Assembly (NCBI RefSeq): GCF_006715095.1
Contig: NZ_VFMO01000001.1
Coordinates: 3,038,001-3,102,000, forward strand
Direction of reading: 5' to 3'
DNA: 64,000 bases
Source of the DNA: Yimella lutea
GTDB taxonomy: Bacteria; Actinomycetota; Actinomycetes; Actinomycetales; Dermatophilaceae
Shown: in pieces, positions 17,155 to 25,101 of the stretch
Position numbering within the stretch: position 1 is the first letter of the stretch
Layout: every line of letters begins with the position of its first letter
Notes under the pieces: generated by a model
Told to the model about the DNA's origin: nothing
The model's database searches: none
The model's input: the letters and a program-made list of their open reading frames with translations, nothing else
Made by a program: the position numbers and the translations under genes

Positions 17155-17178
17155 TCGCCGCCCAGACTACGGCGCGCA

Positions 17179-17483
17179 CGCCCGCCTACGCGGAGACTGT
17201 GAAGGAAACCCACGATCTGCTGGTAGCCGGCGCTCGCAACGACTTCTTGGCCGACGCGATCGCCCCGCTGCAGGGGCTGTCCCTTCGGTTCTGGTTCAGT
17301 CGGGTCGAGTCTGCCGAGATCGCGATGGGGTCGCGGCTGCACGCGATGATGCTGCAGTCGGTGCTCGACAGCGACTCGGACAGCGCGGAGAAGGCCTCGC
17401 TCGCACTGAATGACTATCTCGCGCACGCTGCAGGTCTGACGGTTGAGTGTGTGGGCGTCGTGGACGTCGGCCATTCCCCGTAA
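17179..17483 (+). pseudogene. C-terminal (FCD-like) fragment of a GntR-family regulator
   Basis: About 95 residues reading ETHDLLVAGARNDFLADAIA, then LQGLSLRFWFSRVESAEIA and VLDSDSDSAEKASLALNDYL, resemble the ligand-binding FCD domain of FadR-subfamily GntR regulators. There is no DNA-binding domain and no start or ribosome site. The frame upstream runs into the antisense of the adjacent pseudogene. I read it as a relic. Homology is by eye and moderate. Confidence 0.5.
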
Positions 17484-17593
17484 GAGCGAGTCTCAACTGG
17501 TGGACGTTGGTGGAACCGTCCCGCCGATCGTTGCGTCCCCGGTCTGGCAAATCATCGATAGCCGGGTTCTGCCCGGCGCCAGGAGGGGCAGCA

Positions 17594-18172
17594 ATGCACA
17601 AACACACGATGAAGCTGGCCGCAGCAGTGACGTGCGCGCTCGCGCTCACGGCGTGCGGGTCGGACGGCGGGTCCGACTCCAGCACGCCATCCGAGGCGGC
17701 TTCGAGCAGCAGCACCACGTCGGCGAATGGCGGTGCGACCAGCACCTCCGAACAGGCAGGCGGTTCGTCGACGAACGGCGGTTCGTCGACCGCTGCCGCA
17801 GGCAACTCGCTCACCGTGAAGGAAGTGACGGTCAAAGACGGCGGCCCGACCGGAGTGAAGACCTGGCCGGTGCCGGCCGAGGCGACGCTCGATGAACTTG
17901 CCGGCCCGTTCAACGGCTCGTGGCAGTTTTCGCTCAGCGGCGTGCCCAGCGACCAGATCATCTCCTTCTACGAGAAGGAACTGACCAAGCGCGGGTACAA
18001 GGTCGTCAAGAACTACAAGGCGAAGATCGGCGTCAACGAACTGCCGGTAGCGCTGGGTTGGTCAGGCAACGCGGCCCAGAAACAGCCCTACGGCACCGTC
18101 ACGGAAGACAAGCTGGCCGGTGGCGTCATGGTGGCGATCACGTCGCGTCCGAGTGACCTCTCGCCGAAGTAA
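17594..18172 (+). CDS. Putative lipoprotein with Ser/Thr-rich linker
   Basis: A 192-residue exported protein. A signal peptide ends in the lipobox LTAC (MHKHTMKLAAAVTCALALTA, then Cys21), predicting lipid anchoring to the outer face of the membrane. A Ser/Thr/Gly-rich linker (about 25-75) leads to a compact domain from LTVKEVTVKDGGPTGVKTWP to the end, with a FYEKELTKRGYKVVKNYKA helix-strand unit. No family is recognised. The ATG at 17594 is preceded by AGGAGGGG. A terminator follows immediately, so it is probably monocistronic. Confidence 0.82.
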   Translation: MHKHTMKLAAAVTCALALTACGSDGGSDSSTPSEAASSSSTTSANGGATSTSEQAGGSSTNGGSSTAAAGNSLTVKEVTVKDGGPTGVKTWPVPAEATLDELAGPFNGSWQFSLSGVPSDQIISFYEKELTKRGYKVVKNYKAKIGVNELPVALGWSGNAAQKQPYGTVTEDKLAGGVMVAITSRPSDLSPK

Positions 18173-18188
18173 GCAGATACAACATCGT

Positions 18189-18220
18189 GAAGTGCCCGGA
18201 CGGAATCGTCCGGGCACTTT
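18189..18220. terminator. Terminator between the lipoprotein and GntR genes
   Basis: AAGTGCCCGGAC pairs perfectly with GTCCGGGCACTT around a 6-base loop, followed by a short T tract. It lies between convergent genes (ends 18172 and 18239) and probably serves both. Confidence 0.88.
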
Positions 18221-18238
18221 CGCGTGGGATCCCCGAAC

Positions 18239-18877
18239 TCAGCGCGTCGACCCCGACTCCAACCCGTGGTTGCGCGTCTGGTGGTCGTCGAGATGCGTCG
18301 CGAACGTCACCCAGTCGCCCCGCAGCGCGTCATCGAGCAGCCGCCGATGCTCGGCGATCACCTGGTCGATGTCGCCGGTGATCGTGCCCGAACTGCGCGC
18401 GATCGCGGCGGCCTGCTTGTCCTGCAGCCGGTCATATACCGACAGCATCACGGCGTTGCCGGCCAGCTCGACGAACCCGCGGTGAAACCGCATTGCCAGG
18501 CTCATGAATGAAGCAAAGTCGTTGTCCGACAAGGCAACCCGCTGCGCTTCAAGGTTCTCAGCCAGCTCGCCCGAAAGTGCATCGCGCAGCGACGGAACAC
18601 CACGACGCACCCCGGCCGACTCCAGCGCGTGCCGCACCGCCGCGGCGTCCCACACCTCCTGCTCGCCGACCTCGCGCACCAGCGCGCCGCGCTGCGGATA
18701 GATCGTCACCCAGCCCTCGTCCTGCAGGCGGGTGAGCGCCGCGCGTACTGGAGTGCGGCTCATCGACAGGCGTCCGGCGAGCTCCGATTCGCTGAGCATC
18801 GTGCCGGGCGTGATGCGGCCCTGCAGGATCTCCTCGCGGAGGTGGGTGTGCGCACGGTCGGCGGCGGTGGTGGACAT
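18239..18877 (-). CDS. GntR-family transcriptional regulator (FadR/FCD subfamily)
   Basis: A 212-residue repressor-type regulator. The N-terminal winged helix-turn-helix (about residues 5-72) shows AHTHLREEILQGRITPGTML, SESELAGRLSMSRTPVRAAL and LQDEGWVTIYPQRGALVREV. The C-terminal FCD effector domain (about 80-205) includes FHRGFVELAGNAVMLSVYDR and EHRRLLDDALRGDWVTFATH with the conserved His residues that bind metal or ligand. The ATG at 18877 has GGAGCC upstream. It is transcribed divergently from the transporter fragment, across a palindrome likely to be its own operator. The effector is unknown. Confidence 0.92.
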   Translation of the reverse strand: MSTTAADRAHTHLREEILQGRITPGTMLSESELAGRLSMSRTPVRAALTRLQDEGWVTIYPQRGALVREVGEQEVWDAAAVRHALESAGVRRGVPSLRDALSGELAENLEAQRVALSDNDFASFMSLAMRFHRGFVELAGNAVMLSVYDRLQDKQAAAIARSSGTITGDIDQVIAEHRRLLDDALRGDWVTFATHLDDHQTRNHGLESGSTR

Positions 18878-18893
18878 CGTGACTGGCTCCTCA

Positions 18894-18920
18894 AACTCGT
18901 ATACAAGTAGGATACGAGTT
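18894..18920. promoter_or_regulatory. Probable GntR operator between regulator and transporter genes
   Basis: AACTCGTAT and ATACGAGTT form a perfect 9-bp inverted repeat with a 9-base centre, in the 43-bp gap between divergent starts. The right arm touches the transporter ATG at 18921, leaving no room for a leader, so that transcript may be leaderless or start within the operator. GntR/FadR operators are palindromes of this kind with GTA..TAC cores. Confidence 0.65.
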
Positions 18921-19349
18921 ATGCACACAGTTGGAAAGGTCACCGAGGCCGAGCGCGACCGGGTGCAACAGCGGACGCTGCGCGTGGTGATGCTCGGGCA
19001 GGTGCTCGGCGGCGCCGGGCTCGCGGCCGGCGTGACCGTTGGCGCGCTGCTCGCCGAGCAGATGATGCACACCAAGGGGCTCGCGGGCGTGCCGGCCGCG
19101 CTGTTCACGCTCGGCTCGGCGCTCGCGGCCTACCTGGTCGGACGCATCAGCCAACGTTCCGGACGCCGGCTCGGCTTGGGTCTCGGGTTCGCTGCGGGCG
19201 GGCTCGGCGCGGCCGGCGTGGTGTTGGCGGCCGCGCTCGACAACGTGCCGCTGCTGTTCGTCGCGCTCTTCGTCTACGGCGCGGGCACGGCCACCAACCT
19301 TCAAGCCCGTTACGCCGGAGCCGATTTGGCAACCGCGGCCGCCCGTTGA
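18921..19349 (+). pseudogene. MFS-type transporter, N-terminal fragment truncated by IS630 half B
   Basis: The first 141 residues of a major facilitator transporter. They begin MHTVGKVTEAERDRVQQRTL, with hydrophobic helices around VVMLGQVLGGAGLAAGVTVG, GVPAALFTLGSALAAYLVG, the loop-2/3 RISQRSGRRLGLGLGFAAGG and VVLAAALDNVPLLFVALFVY. The sequence changes to IS630 at about 19346, which supplies a TGA. The remaining eight or so helices are absent on both sides of the element, so the gene is dead. Its regulator and operator remain intact. Confidence 0.85.
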
Positions 19350-19516
19350 ACGTCTGCGACCGCCACGGCTGCACCCCGTACTCACGCCAGGTCCGGGCAA
19401 TCGTCGCGTCCCCCACGCTCAGATGCTTGGCCAGCAGTCGCGTCGACCAGTGCGTGACGCCGTACTTCTTCGGCGGCGGAGTCAACGTGGCAGACACGAT
19501 CTGCCGGTGATCGATG
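19346..19516. repeat. 171-bp direct repeat, right copy (within IS630 half B)
   Basis: Partner of 9558-9728 with one mismatch. It begins exactly where MFS-transporter sequence ends. Confidence 0.95.
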
Positions 19517-19779
19517 CGCCGGGGGCGACCGGACCGGTCCTGATCGACCAGCCCGTCGATCCCCTTGTCCTGGTACCGCTTGCGCCATGAGATCACCGTC
19601 GGTCGGCTCATGCCGACCTTGTCAGCGATCTCGGTATTCGAGGAACCGTCGGCAGCCAACAGCACGATCCTCGCCCGCTGTGCCAGGCCAGCACGTGTCG
19701 ACGATGACCGCGTCCACCGGGCCAGCTCCTCCCGATCACCATCACGCAACGACAACGCCGGGGCAGGTCGGTTTGCCAT
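19346..19779 (-). pseudogene. IS630-family transposase, N-terminal part
   Basis: About 144 residues from the ATG at 19779 (MANRPAPALSLRDGDREELA). The helix-turn-helix DNA-binding region is intact (LAADGSSNTEIADKVGMSRP, WRKRYQDKGIDGLVDQDRSG) and runs into YGVTHWSTRLLAKHLSVGDA, where it overlaps half A. The catalytic DDE core is missing; past the junction the frame reads unrelated sequence. A truncated DNA-binding protein could still be produced and might act as an inhibitor. Confidence 0.9.
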
Positions 19780-19897
19780 GCCCCAGTCTCCCAAACCGTC
19801 AAACGACTCACGACGCGCCGCACTAGCCCTTGGGGATCGCAGCTGCTCGACCGCTTGCAGTAGGTCGCGATTCCGGGCTCGCGCTGGCGGGTCCGCT

Positions 19898-21268
19898 TCA
19901 GTCCTGGTCGAACTCGAGGCCGAGCAGCGCGTTCTCCACCACTTCGGCAAGGGCCGGGTGGATCCAGTACTGGCCGCGGGCGAGGTCCTTGGCCGACTGC
20001 CCGAAGCTCATCGCCTGGATGACGATCTGGATCAACGAACTGGCGTCCGGCCCCATGAAATGGGCGCCCAGCAACTGCCCCGAGCTGCGGTCGGCGATCA
20101 GCTTCACGATGCTCGTGGTGTCCTCCATCGCCCAGCCGTACGCGGTGTCACCGTAGTTCTGCACCTTCACGGTGATGTCGTGTCCGGCCTCGGACGCCTG
20201 CTGCTCGGTGAGCCCGACGGACGCGACCTGCGGGTGGGTGAACACCGCCGCCGGGACGAACCGGTGGTCGAAGGTCTGCAGGTCGCCCGGGTGGGTCAGA
20301 TTGTGCGCGACGACCCGCGCCTCGTGGTTGGCGACGTGCTTGAGCTGGTAGTCCGAACTGACGTCGCCGAGCGTCCAGACGCCGTCCGCGGTGGTGCGTC
20401 CGTACTCGTCGACGACGATGCGGCCGTCCTCCCGGGTCTCGATGCCGGCCAGCGAAAGGCCCTGCGGCACAAGCGGTTTACGACCGGTGGCAACGAGCAG
20501 CAGGTCAGTCTCCATTCTCGTTCCGTCGGACAGCGACAGCTCGATGTGGTCGTCGTTCTGGACGACGGACGACACTGTGCAGTTGAAGCGGACGTTCCAC
20601 TGCTCACTGGCGAGCGCGCTGAACTCCGTGCTGATCAGATCGTCCTGCTGGCTCAGCATCACCGGACCCCGGGTGACGATCGTGACCTCGACGCCGAGCG
20701 AGCCGAAGACGTGCGCGAACTCGGCCGCGATGTAACCGCCACCGACGATCGTCATGCGCTGCGGGAGTTCATCGATCCGCATGACGTCCTCGTTCGTGTA
20801 ATACCGCACGCCGCAATCGGAAATGCCCTGGGGCACAACCGGAGTCGAACCGGTGGCGACCACGATCTGGTCGGCGGTGATCTCCTGCTCGCGCCCCTGG
20901 ACGTCGACCACGATGGTCTTCGGGCCGGTGAACCGCGCCGTGCCGAGAAATGCAGTCGTGTTGTCGCCGTTGACCCGGTAGTTGCGCCCGCTGTCCTCGA
21001 TCGCGTCGATCCGGCCGAAGACGCGGTCACGGATGTCACGCCAGCGGACGCCGTCGATCCGGGCATCGACGCCGTAGCGTGATGCCCCCCGGATCGTGGT
21101 CGCGACCTCGGCCGCGTACACGAACATCTTGGTCGGGATGCAGCCGACGTTCAGGCAGGTACCGCCGAACAGTCCCTTCTCGATCACCGCGACCCGCTTG
21201 CCGTCCCATTCAGGGGTGACCAGAAAGTTGCCTGAGCCCGTACCGATGATCGCGAGGTCGAAATGCAT
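19898..21268 (-). CDS. mtr: Mycothione reductase
   Basis: NADPH-dependent flavoenzyme that reduces mycothiol disulfide (mycothione), keeping the actinobacterial thiol mycothiol reduced in the cytosol. The 456 residues show the pyridine nucleotide-disulfide oxidoreductase plan. FAD-binding begins at LAIIGTGSGNF. The redox-active pair lies in GGTCLNVGCIPTKMFVYAAE, where the family has CxxxxC. The NADPH-binding loop is in MTIVGGGYIAAEFAHVFGSL, the second FAD motif in GVWTLGDVSSDYQLKHVANH, and the dimer-interface catalytic HPALAEVVENALL is near the C-terminus. The GNFLVTPEWDGKRVAVIEKG opening favours mycothione reductase over lipoamide dehydrogenase. It supports an actinobacterial host. Confidence 0.95.
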   Translation of the reverse strand: MHFDLAIIGTGSGNFLVTPEWDGKRVAVIEKGLFGGTCLNVGCIPTKMFVYAAEVATTIRGASRYGVDARIDGVRWRDIRDRVFGRIDAIEDSGRNYRVNGDNTTAFLGTARFTGPKTIVVDVQGREQEITADQIVVATGSTPVVPQGISDCGVRYYTNEDVMRIDELPQRMTIVGGGYIAAEFAHVFGSLGVEVTIVTRGPVMLSQQDDLISTEFSALASEQWNVRFNCTVSSVVQNDDHIELSLSDGTRMETDLLLVATGRKPLVPQGLSLAGIETREDGRIVVDEYGRTTADGVWTLGDVSSDYQLKHVANHEARVVAHNLTHPGDLQTFDHRFVPAAVFTHPQVASVGLTEQQASEAGHDITVKVQNYGDTAYGWAMEDTTSIVKLIADRSSGQLLGAHFMGPDASSLIQIVIQAMSFGQSAKDLARGQYWIHPALAEVVENALLGLEFDQD

Positions 21269-21398
21269 TCTGCCATTGTCACCCGACGGCGCACGACCGT
21301 CGTCCAGGGGCCGACCGGCAGCGCCGAATCACCCGCCGTCGCAACGCCCGTGACAAACTCAGGGTCGACATCATTCGTGAAGTTCAGGGAGAGACCTC

Positions 21399-21857
21399 GT
21401 GAAGAAGTTGAATGCGCTCGTCGCAGCAAGTGCCTTGGCCGTGACGATCGGCCTGTCCGGTTGCGGCTCGGACGACAAGAAGTCCGAGGAGACCGGCACC
21501 ACCTCGCAGACCTCGTCCACCACCCCGCAGACCCAGTCGTCCAGCGAGTCGACTCCCGCCCAGAGCAACAGCGAGTCGCCCGCGAGCGAGACCACCAGCT
21601 CCGACGGCGCTGTCGGCGGGGTACAGAACTGCAAGCTGGAGCGCAAGGGCGAACAACTGCAAGCTCAGGCGGTGGGCATCAGTTGTGAGGACGCCACTCA
21701 GATCTGGGGCAAATTCTCCCAGAAGGACCAGGCCATCGCCTCCGGCGATGTGAACCACAACGGTGAGACTTGGAAGTGCGGCATCCTCACCCAGGGCAGC
21801 ACGGTCACCGGCGGTTGCACGGTCGGTCAGAAGGCGATCAGCATCGGCGGTATCTGA
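21399..21857 (+). CDS. Putative lipoprotein, LppP/LprE-like by character
   Basis: A 152-residue exported lipoprotein starting at GTG (MKKLNALVAASALAVTIGLS) with lipobox LSGC (Cys22). A long Ser/Thr/Glu-rich linker (about 25-70) precedes a small domain with four Cys (QNCKLE, ISCEDA, WKCGIL, GGCTVG), probably two disulfides. The pattern of a short Cys-containing domain with EDATQIWGKF and NGETWKCG resembles small actinobacterial lipoproteins, but I cannot name a family with confidence. A strong terminator follows within 20 bases. Confidence 0.82.
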   Translation: MKKLNALVAASALAVTIGLSGCGSDDKKSEETGTTSQTSSTTPQTQSSSESTPAQSNSESPASETTSSDGAVGGVQNCKLERKGEQLQAQAVGISCEDATQIWGKFSQKDQAIASGDVNHNGETWKCGILTQGSTVTGGCTVGQKAISIGGI

Positions 21858-21874
21858 GCCGCACCACGCACATC

Positions 21875-21908
21875 CGAAGGCCACCCGCACCAGCGGGTGG
21901 CCTTCGGT
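21875..21908. terminator. Bidirectional terminator between lipoprotein gene and nar operon
   Basis: A perfect 15-bp stem (CCGAAGGCCACCCGC with GCGGGTGGCCTTCGG) and 4-base loop. It lies after the plus-strand lipoprotein gene and about 50 bases beyond the stop of narI, so it probably ends the narGHJI transcript as well. Confidence 0.9.
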
Positions 21909-21958
21909 TCATGTCGTGCGGTGCGCCACGTCGGGACGTGCTGCACTCACTTCTTGAG

Positions 21959-22684
21959 TTAGGAACGCTCCCAGGCGCGGGTCGTGGACGTGACGCGACC
22001 GCGCTGCGTGTCGCGCGAGCGGTAGACGATGTACGGGCGCCACAGGTACTGCAGCGGTGCACTGAACACGTGCACAAGCCGGGTGAACGGCCACATCGCG
22101 AAGAGCGCGAACGCCACCAGCGCGTGCAACTTGAACCCGATCGGTGCCTGCGCCATCAGGTCGGCGTCCGGCTGAAATGCCAGGAACGAGCGGTACCAGA
22201 CCGACACGCCTTCGCGGTAGTTGTATTCGCCGCCGACGGTGAAGATCGAACCGGCGATGGTGTTCCACATTCCCAGGACGATGGCCGCTGCGAGGAAGAC
22301 GTACATCACCTTGTCGTTGACAGTGGTCGCGGAGAACACCGGTCCCGTGACCCGGCGACGGTAGATCAGGATCGCGAGGCCGACGATCGTCATGATGCCT
22401 GCCAACAGACCGCCGATGACCGCGACCAGGTGGTACACGTGGTCGCTGATGCCGACGGCTTCGGTCCACGAACGCGGCACGAGCAGACCGATGATGTGGC
22501 CGCCGACCACACCCAACATGCCGAAGTGGAACAGCGGGCTGCCCCACCGCAACAGGCTCGATTCGTACAGCTGGCTGGAGCGGGTCGTCCAACCGAACTT
22601 GTCGTATTTGTACCGCCACCAGTGCCCGACCACGAAGATCGCCAGGCACATGTAGGGCACGATCACCCACAGGAAGGTGTTCAT
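21959..22684 (-). CDS. narI: Respiratory nitrate reductase gamma subunit (cytochrome b)
   Basis: Membrane anchor that takes electrons from menaquinol through two b-type hemes and passes them to NarH. The 241 residues begin MNTFLWVIVPYMCLAIFVVG. About five transmembrane helices carry His residues in HWWRYKYDKFGWTTRSSQLY, FHFGMLGVVGGHIIGLLVP, YHLVAVIGGLLAGIMTIVGL and FKLHALVAFALFAMWPFTRL, the expected heme ligands. The final segment RPYIVYRSRD is the usual cytoplasmic tail. The ATG at 22684 overlaps the narJ stop by 4 bases. Last gene of narGHJI. Confidence 0.95.
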   Translation of the reverse strand: MNTFLWVIVPYMCLAIFVVGHWWRYKYDKFGWTTRSSQLYESSLLRWGSPLFHFGMLGVVGGHIIGLLVPRSWTEAVGISDHVYHLVAVIGGLLAGIMTIVGLAILIYRRRVTGPVFSATTVNDKVMYVFLAAAIVLGMWNTIAGSIFTVGGEYNYREGVSVWYRSFLAFQPDADLMAQAPIGFKLHALVAFALFAMWPFTRLVHVFSAPLQYLWRPYIVYRSRDTQRGRVTSTTRAWERS

Positions 22685-23427
22685 CGGGGGGCTCCCACCG
22701 GAATCTCGTTGCCCAGGAACTCGGGCGCGTTGGCAATGGTCGGCGGCGTGAAGGCGCCGGGTGAGGGTGCGTCGAGGGCGGGGTCCATTCCGTAGCCGTC
22801 CATCCCGACGTCCTCCTGAGGAGGACCTTGTTCGATCAGGAGAGCTACCGCCTGCACCTCGTCGTCGCCGAGGGGCGGGAGCGTTGCGCACAGCGCGATC
22901 AGCACGTTCGCCCAAGCAGAACCCTTGTCCTGCAGCGCGATCCGCAGCATCTCGACACCGGCGCGGTAGTCACCCAGCAACTTCCAGGAGGTCTGGACGT
23001 CGACCGTCGCACCGAACTCGAGCACCACTGCGATGTGATCGGGCAACTCATCGGACTCGAACTCGGCTCCGCCCTTGCGGTAGGCCTGCTTGAACTGCAC
23101 CAGCACCACTCCGCGACGGCGAGTGTCGCCGTACGCGAAGTAGGTGAGGTACAGACAGCCGCGCCGGGTGTGATCGAAGGTCTCGACGAAGTCGGCCTGC
23201 AGGTCCTGCAGTGGTACCTGCTGCGCATGGTCGAGGAAGGCGTTCAACGGATCCCGCACTGTCGCAGGCAGATCCGTGATGGACGCCCGGATCATCGTGC
23301 GCTGCTCGGCGGAGTCGTCGTGCGGGTATTCCAGCAGCAACGACACTGCCTGCCAGACGACGCGCAACTGACCCTCGGGCAATCGCGAACGGTTGCTCTT
23401 GGCCACCCGGCGGAAGATGTTCATCAC
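22681..23427 (-). CDS. narJ: Nitrate reductase molybdenum cofactor assembly chaperone
   Basis: Cytoplasmic TorD-type chaperone needed to insert the molybdenum cofactor into NarG before it joins NarI; not part of the mature enzyme. The 248 residues begin MMNIFRRVAKSNRSRLPEGQ. Family landmarks are VWQAVSLLLEYPHDD, LQADFVETFDHTRRGCLYLT, the YGDTRRRGVVLVQFKQAYRK segment and FESDELPDHIAVVLEF. The C-terminal 50 residues are Pro-rich and probably flexible. It overlaps narH and narI by 4 bases each, implying coupled translation. Confidence 0.95.
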   Translation of the reverse strand: MMNIFRRVAKSNRSRLPEGQLRVVWQAVSLLLEYPHDDSAEQRTMIRASITDLPATVRDPLNAFLDHAQQVPLQDLQADFVETFDHTRRGCLYLTYFAYGDTRRRGVVLVQFKQAYRKGGAEFESDELPDHIAVVLEFGATVDVQTSWKLLGDYRAGVEMLRIALQDKGSAWANVLIALCATLPPLGDDEVQAVALLIEQGPPQEDVGMDGYGMDPALDAPSPGAFTPPTIANAPEFLGNEIPVGAPR

Positions 23428-25073
23428 TTGTCCTTCCGGCCCGGGAAGAGCCCGCGCGGGCTGCCCTTGCCATCCCAGTTGAGCAGGTTCACGCGTCCGC
23501 GTTTGGTGCCTCCACCGACGAGTTCCTCGCTGGTCTGACGCTCCTGCAGCATCCGGAAGTTCTCCACCGCGACCGGGGTGAGCTCACCGGATCCTTCGCC
23601 GAACGGGTCAATGCTGTCACCGTCGTAGTCGTAATTGACCGGGCAGTCCGTCGCGAGTTCTTCCAGTCCGTGCGCCTGCTCGGCGTGGGCGGTCGGGATG
23701 ACGTAGCGCTCGTTGTATTTGGCGATCGCGAGCAACCGGAACATCTCGTACATCGACTCGGCGTCCATGCCGACGGCTTCGGCGATGGACTCGTCCGGGT
23801 CGCCGCCCAGGTTGATGTCGCGCATGAACGACCGCATCGCGGCGAGCTTGCGCAGGACGTCGTTGATCGGTCCGACGTCACCGGCGGTGAACAGGTTGGC
23901 GAGGTACTCGACCGGGATGCGCAGGGTGTCGATCGCGGCGAACAGGTTGTTCTTGTCCTCGCCGTCGTGACCGGTCTCCTTGATCACGTCGACCACCGGC
24001 GACAGCGGCGGGATGTACCAGACCATCGGCATGGTGCGGTACTCCGGGTGCAGCGGCAGCGCCACCTTGTAATCCTGGATCAGTCGGCGCACCGGCGACT
24101 TCTTGGCTGCTTCGACCCAGTCGCCCGGGATGCCCGCTTCCTCCGCGGCGCGAGCGATTTCGGGGTCGTTCGGGTCGAGGAAGACCGAGCGCTGTGCCTC
24201 GTACAGGTCGTGATCGTTCTCGACGCTGGCCGCTTCCAGCACTCGGTCGGCGTCGTACAGCATCAGGCCGATGTACCGCAGTCGTCCGACGCAGGTCTCC
24301 GCGCAGACGGTTGGAATGCCGACCTCGACGCGCGGGTAGCAGAAAGTGCACTTCTCGGCCTTGCCGGTCTTGTGGTTGAAGTAGACCTTCTTGTACGGGC
24401 ATCCCGAGACGCACATGCGCCAGCCGCGGCAGCGGTCCTGGTCGACCAGGACGATGCCGTCCTCCTCACGCTTGTAGATCGCACCGCTGGGACAGCTGGC
24501 CGCACACGACGGGTTGAGGCAGTGTTCACAGATACGCGGCAGGTAGAACATGAAGGTCTGTTCGAACTCGAACTTCACCTTGTCCTCGATGCCCTTCAGC
24601 ATCGGGTCCTTGACCGCGATCTCCTTCGAGCCACCGAGGTCGTCGTCCCAGTTGGCCGACCAGCGGACATTCATGTCCTTGCCGGTGAGCAGCGACTTGG
24701 GCCGGGCGACCGGGAAGTTCTTGGTGGCCGGCGAGGTCAGCAGCGTCTCGTAGTCGTACGTCCACGGCTCGTAGTAGTCGTCGATCGAGGGCATCTTGGG
24801 GTTGCTGAAGATGTTCGCCAGCTTCTTCAACCGACCGCCGGCCTTGAGCTGGAGCTTGCCGTTCTTGCCGAGGGTCCAGCCGCCCTTCCACTCCTCCTGG
24901 TCCTCGTAGGTGCGTGGATAGCCCAGGCCGGGACGGGTCTCGACGTTGTTGAACCACACGTACTCGGTGCCGGCCCGGTTGGTCCATGCCTGCTTGCAGG
25001 TGACCGAGCAGGTGTGGCACCCGATGCACTTGTCGAGGTTCATCACCATCGCCATCTGAGCCATGATTTTCAT
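23424..25073 (-). CDS. narH: Respiratory nitrate reductase beta subunit (iron-sulfur)
   Basis: Electron-transfer subunit carrying three [4Fe-4S] clusters and one [3Fe-4S]. The 549 residues show the Cys clusters in order: CIGCHTCSVTCKQAW near 16; CEHCLNPSCAASCPSGAIYK near 180; CRGWRMCVSGCPYKKVYF near 213, where Trp replaces the Cys that would make the third cluster a 4Fe type; and CTFCYPRVEVGIPTVCAETC. The C-terminal domain (from about 290) is the NarH-specific dimer and anchor region, with HPEYRTMPMVWYIPPLSPVV. Normal length. Second gene of the operon, 28 bases after narG. Confidence 0.97.
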   Translation of the reverse strand: MKIMAQMAMVMNLDKCIGCHTCSVTCKQAWTNRAGTEYVWFNNVETRPGLGYPRTYEDQEEWKGGWTLGKNGKLQLKAGGRLKKLANIFSNPKMPSIDDYYEPWTYDYETLLTSPATKNFPVARPKSLLTGKDMNVRWSANWDDDLGGSKEIAVKDPMLKGIEDKVKFEFEQTFMFYLPRICEHCLNPSCAASCPSGAIYKREEDGIVLVDQDRCRGWRMCVSGCPYKKVYFNHKTGKAEKCTFCYPRVEVGIPTVCAETCVGRLRYIGLMLYDADRVLEAASVENDHDLYEAQRSVFLDPNDPEIARAAEEAGIPGDWVEAAKKSPVRRLIQDYKVALPLHPEYRTMPMVWYIPPLSPVVDVIKETGHDGEDKNNLFAAIDTLRIPVEYLANLFTAGDVGPINDVLRKLAAMRSFMRDINLGGDPDESIAEAVGMDAESMYEMFRLLAIAKYNERYVIPTAHAEQAHGLEELATDCPVNYDYDGDSIDPFGEGSGELTPVAVENFRMLQERQTSEELVGGGTKRGRVNLLNWDGKGSPRGLFPGRKDK

Positions 25074-25101
25074 GTCTTCGTCTCCTCTTCTTCGCGCTGG
25101 C

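Larger units (their letters stand above)
19346..19826 (-). mobile_element. IS630-family element, 5' part (half B of a split element)
   Basis: Carries the other terminus: CTAG at 19823-19826, with the inward sequence complementary to GTGCGGCGCG, matching half A's end imperfectly over about 33 bases. It contains the transposase start and DNA-binding domain and breaks off at 19346. Together with half A it accounts for one whole element, with the overlap counted twice. Confidence 0.88.

Noticed and set aside
16869..17178. N-terminal part of the GntR-like fragment
   Set aside because: The frame is open but antisense to the TIGR02569-type pseudogene and shows no helix-turn-helix, so the fragment is taken to begin near 17179.
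20813..20850. tRNA-like segment (GGTTCGAACC-type arm inside mtr)
   Set aside because: The match (GGAGTCGAACCGG) is short, lies within a coding region, and no cloverleaf can be formed around it.
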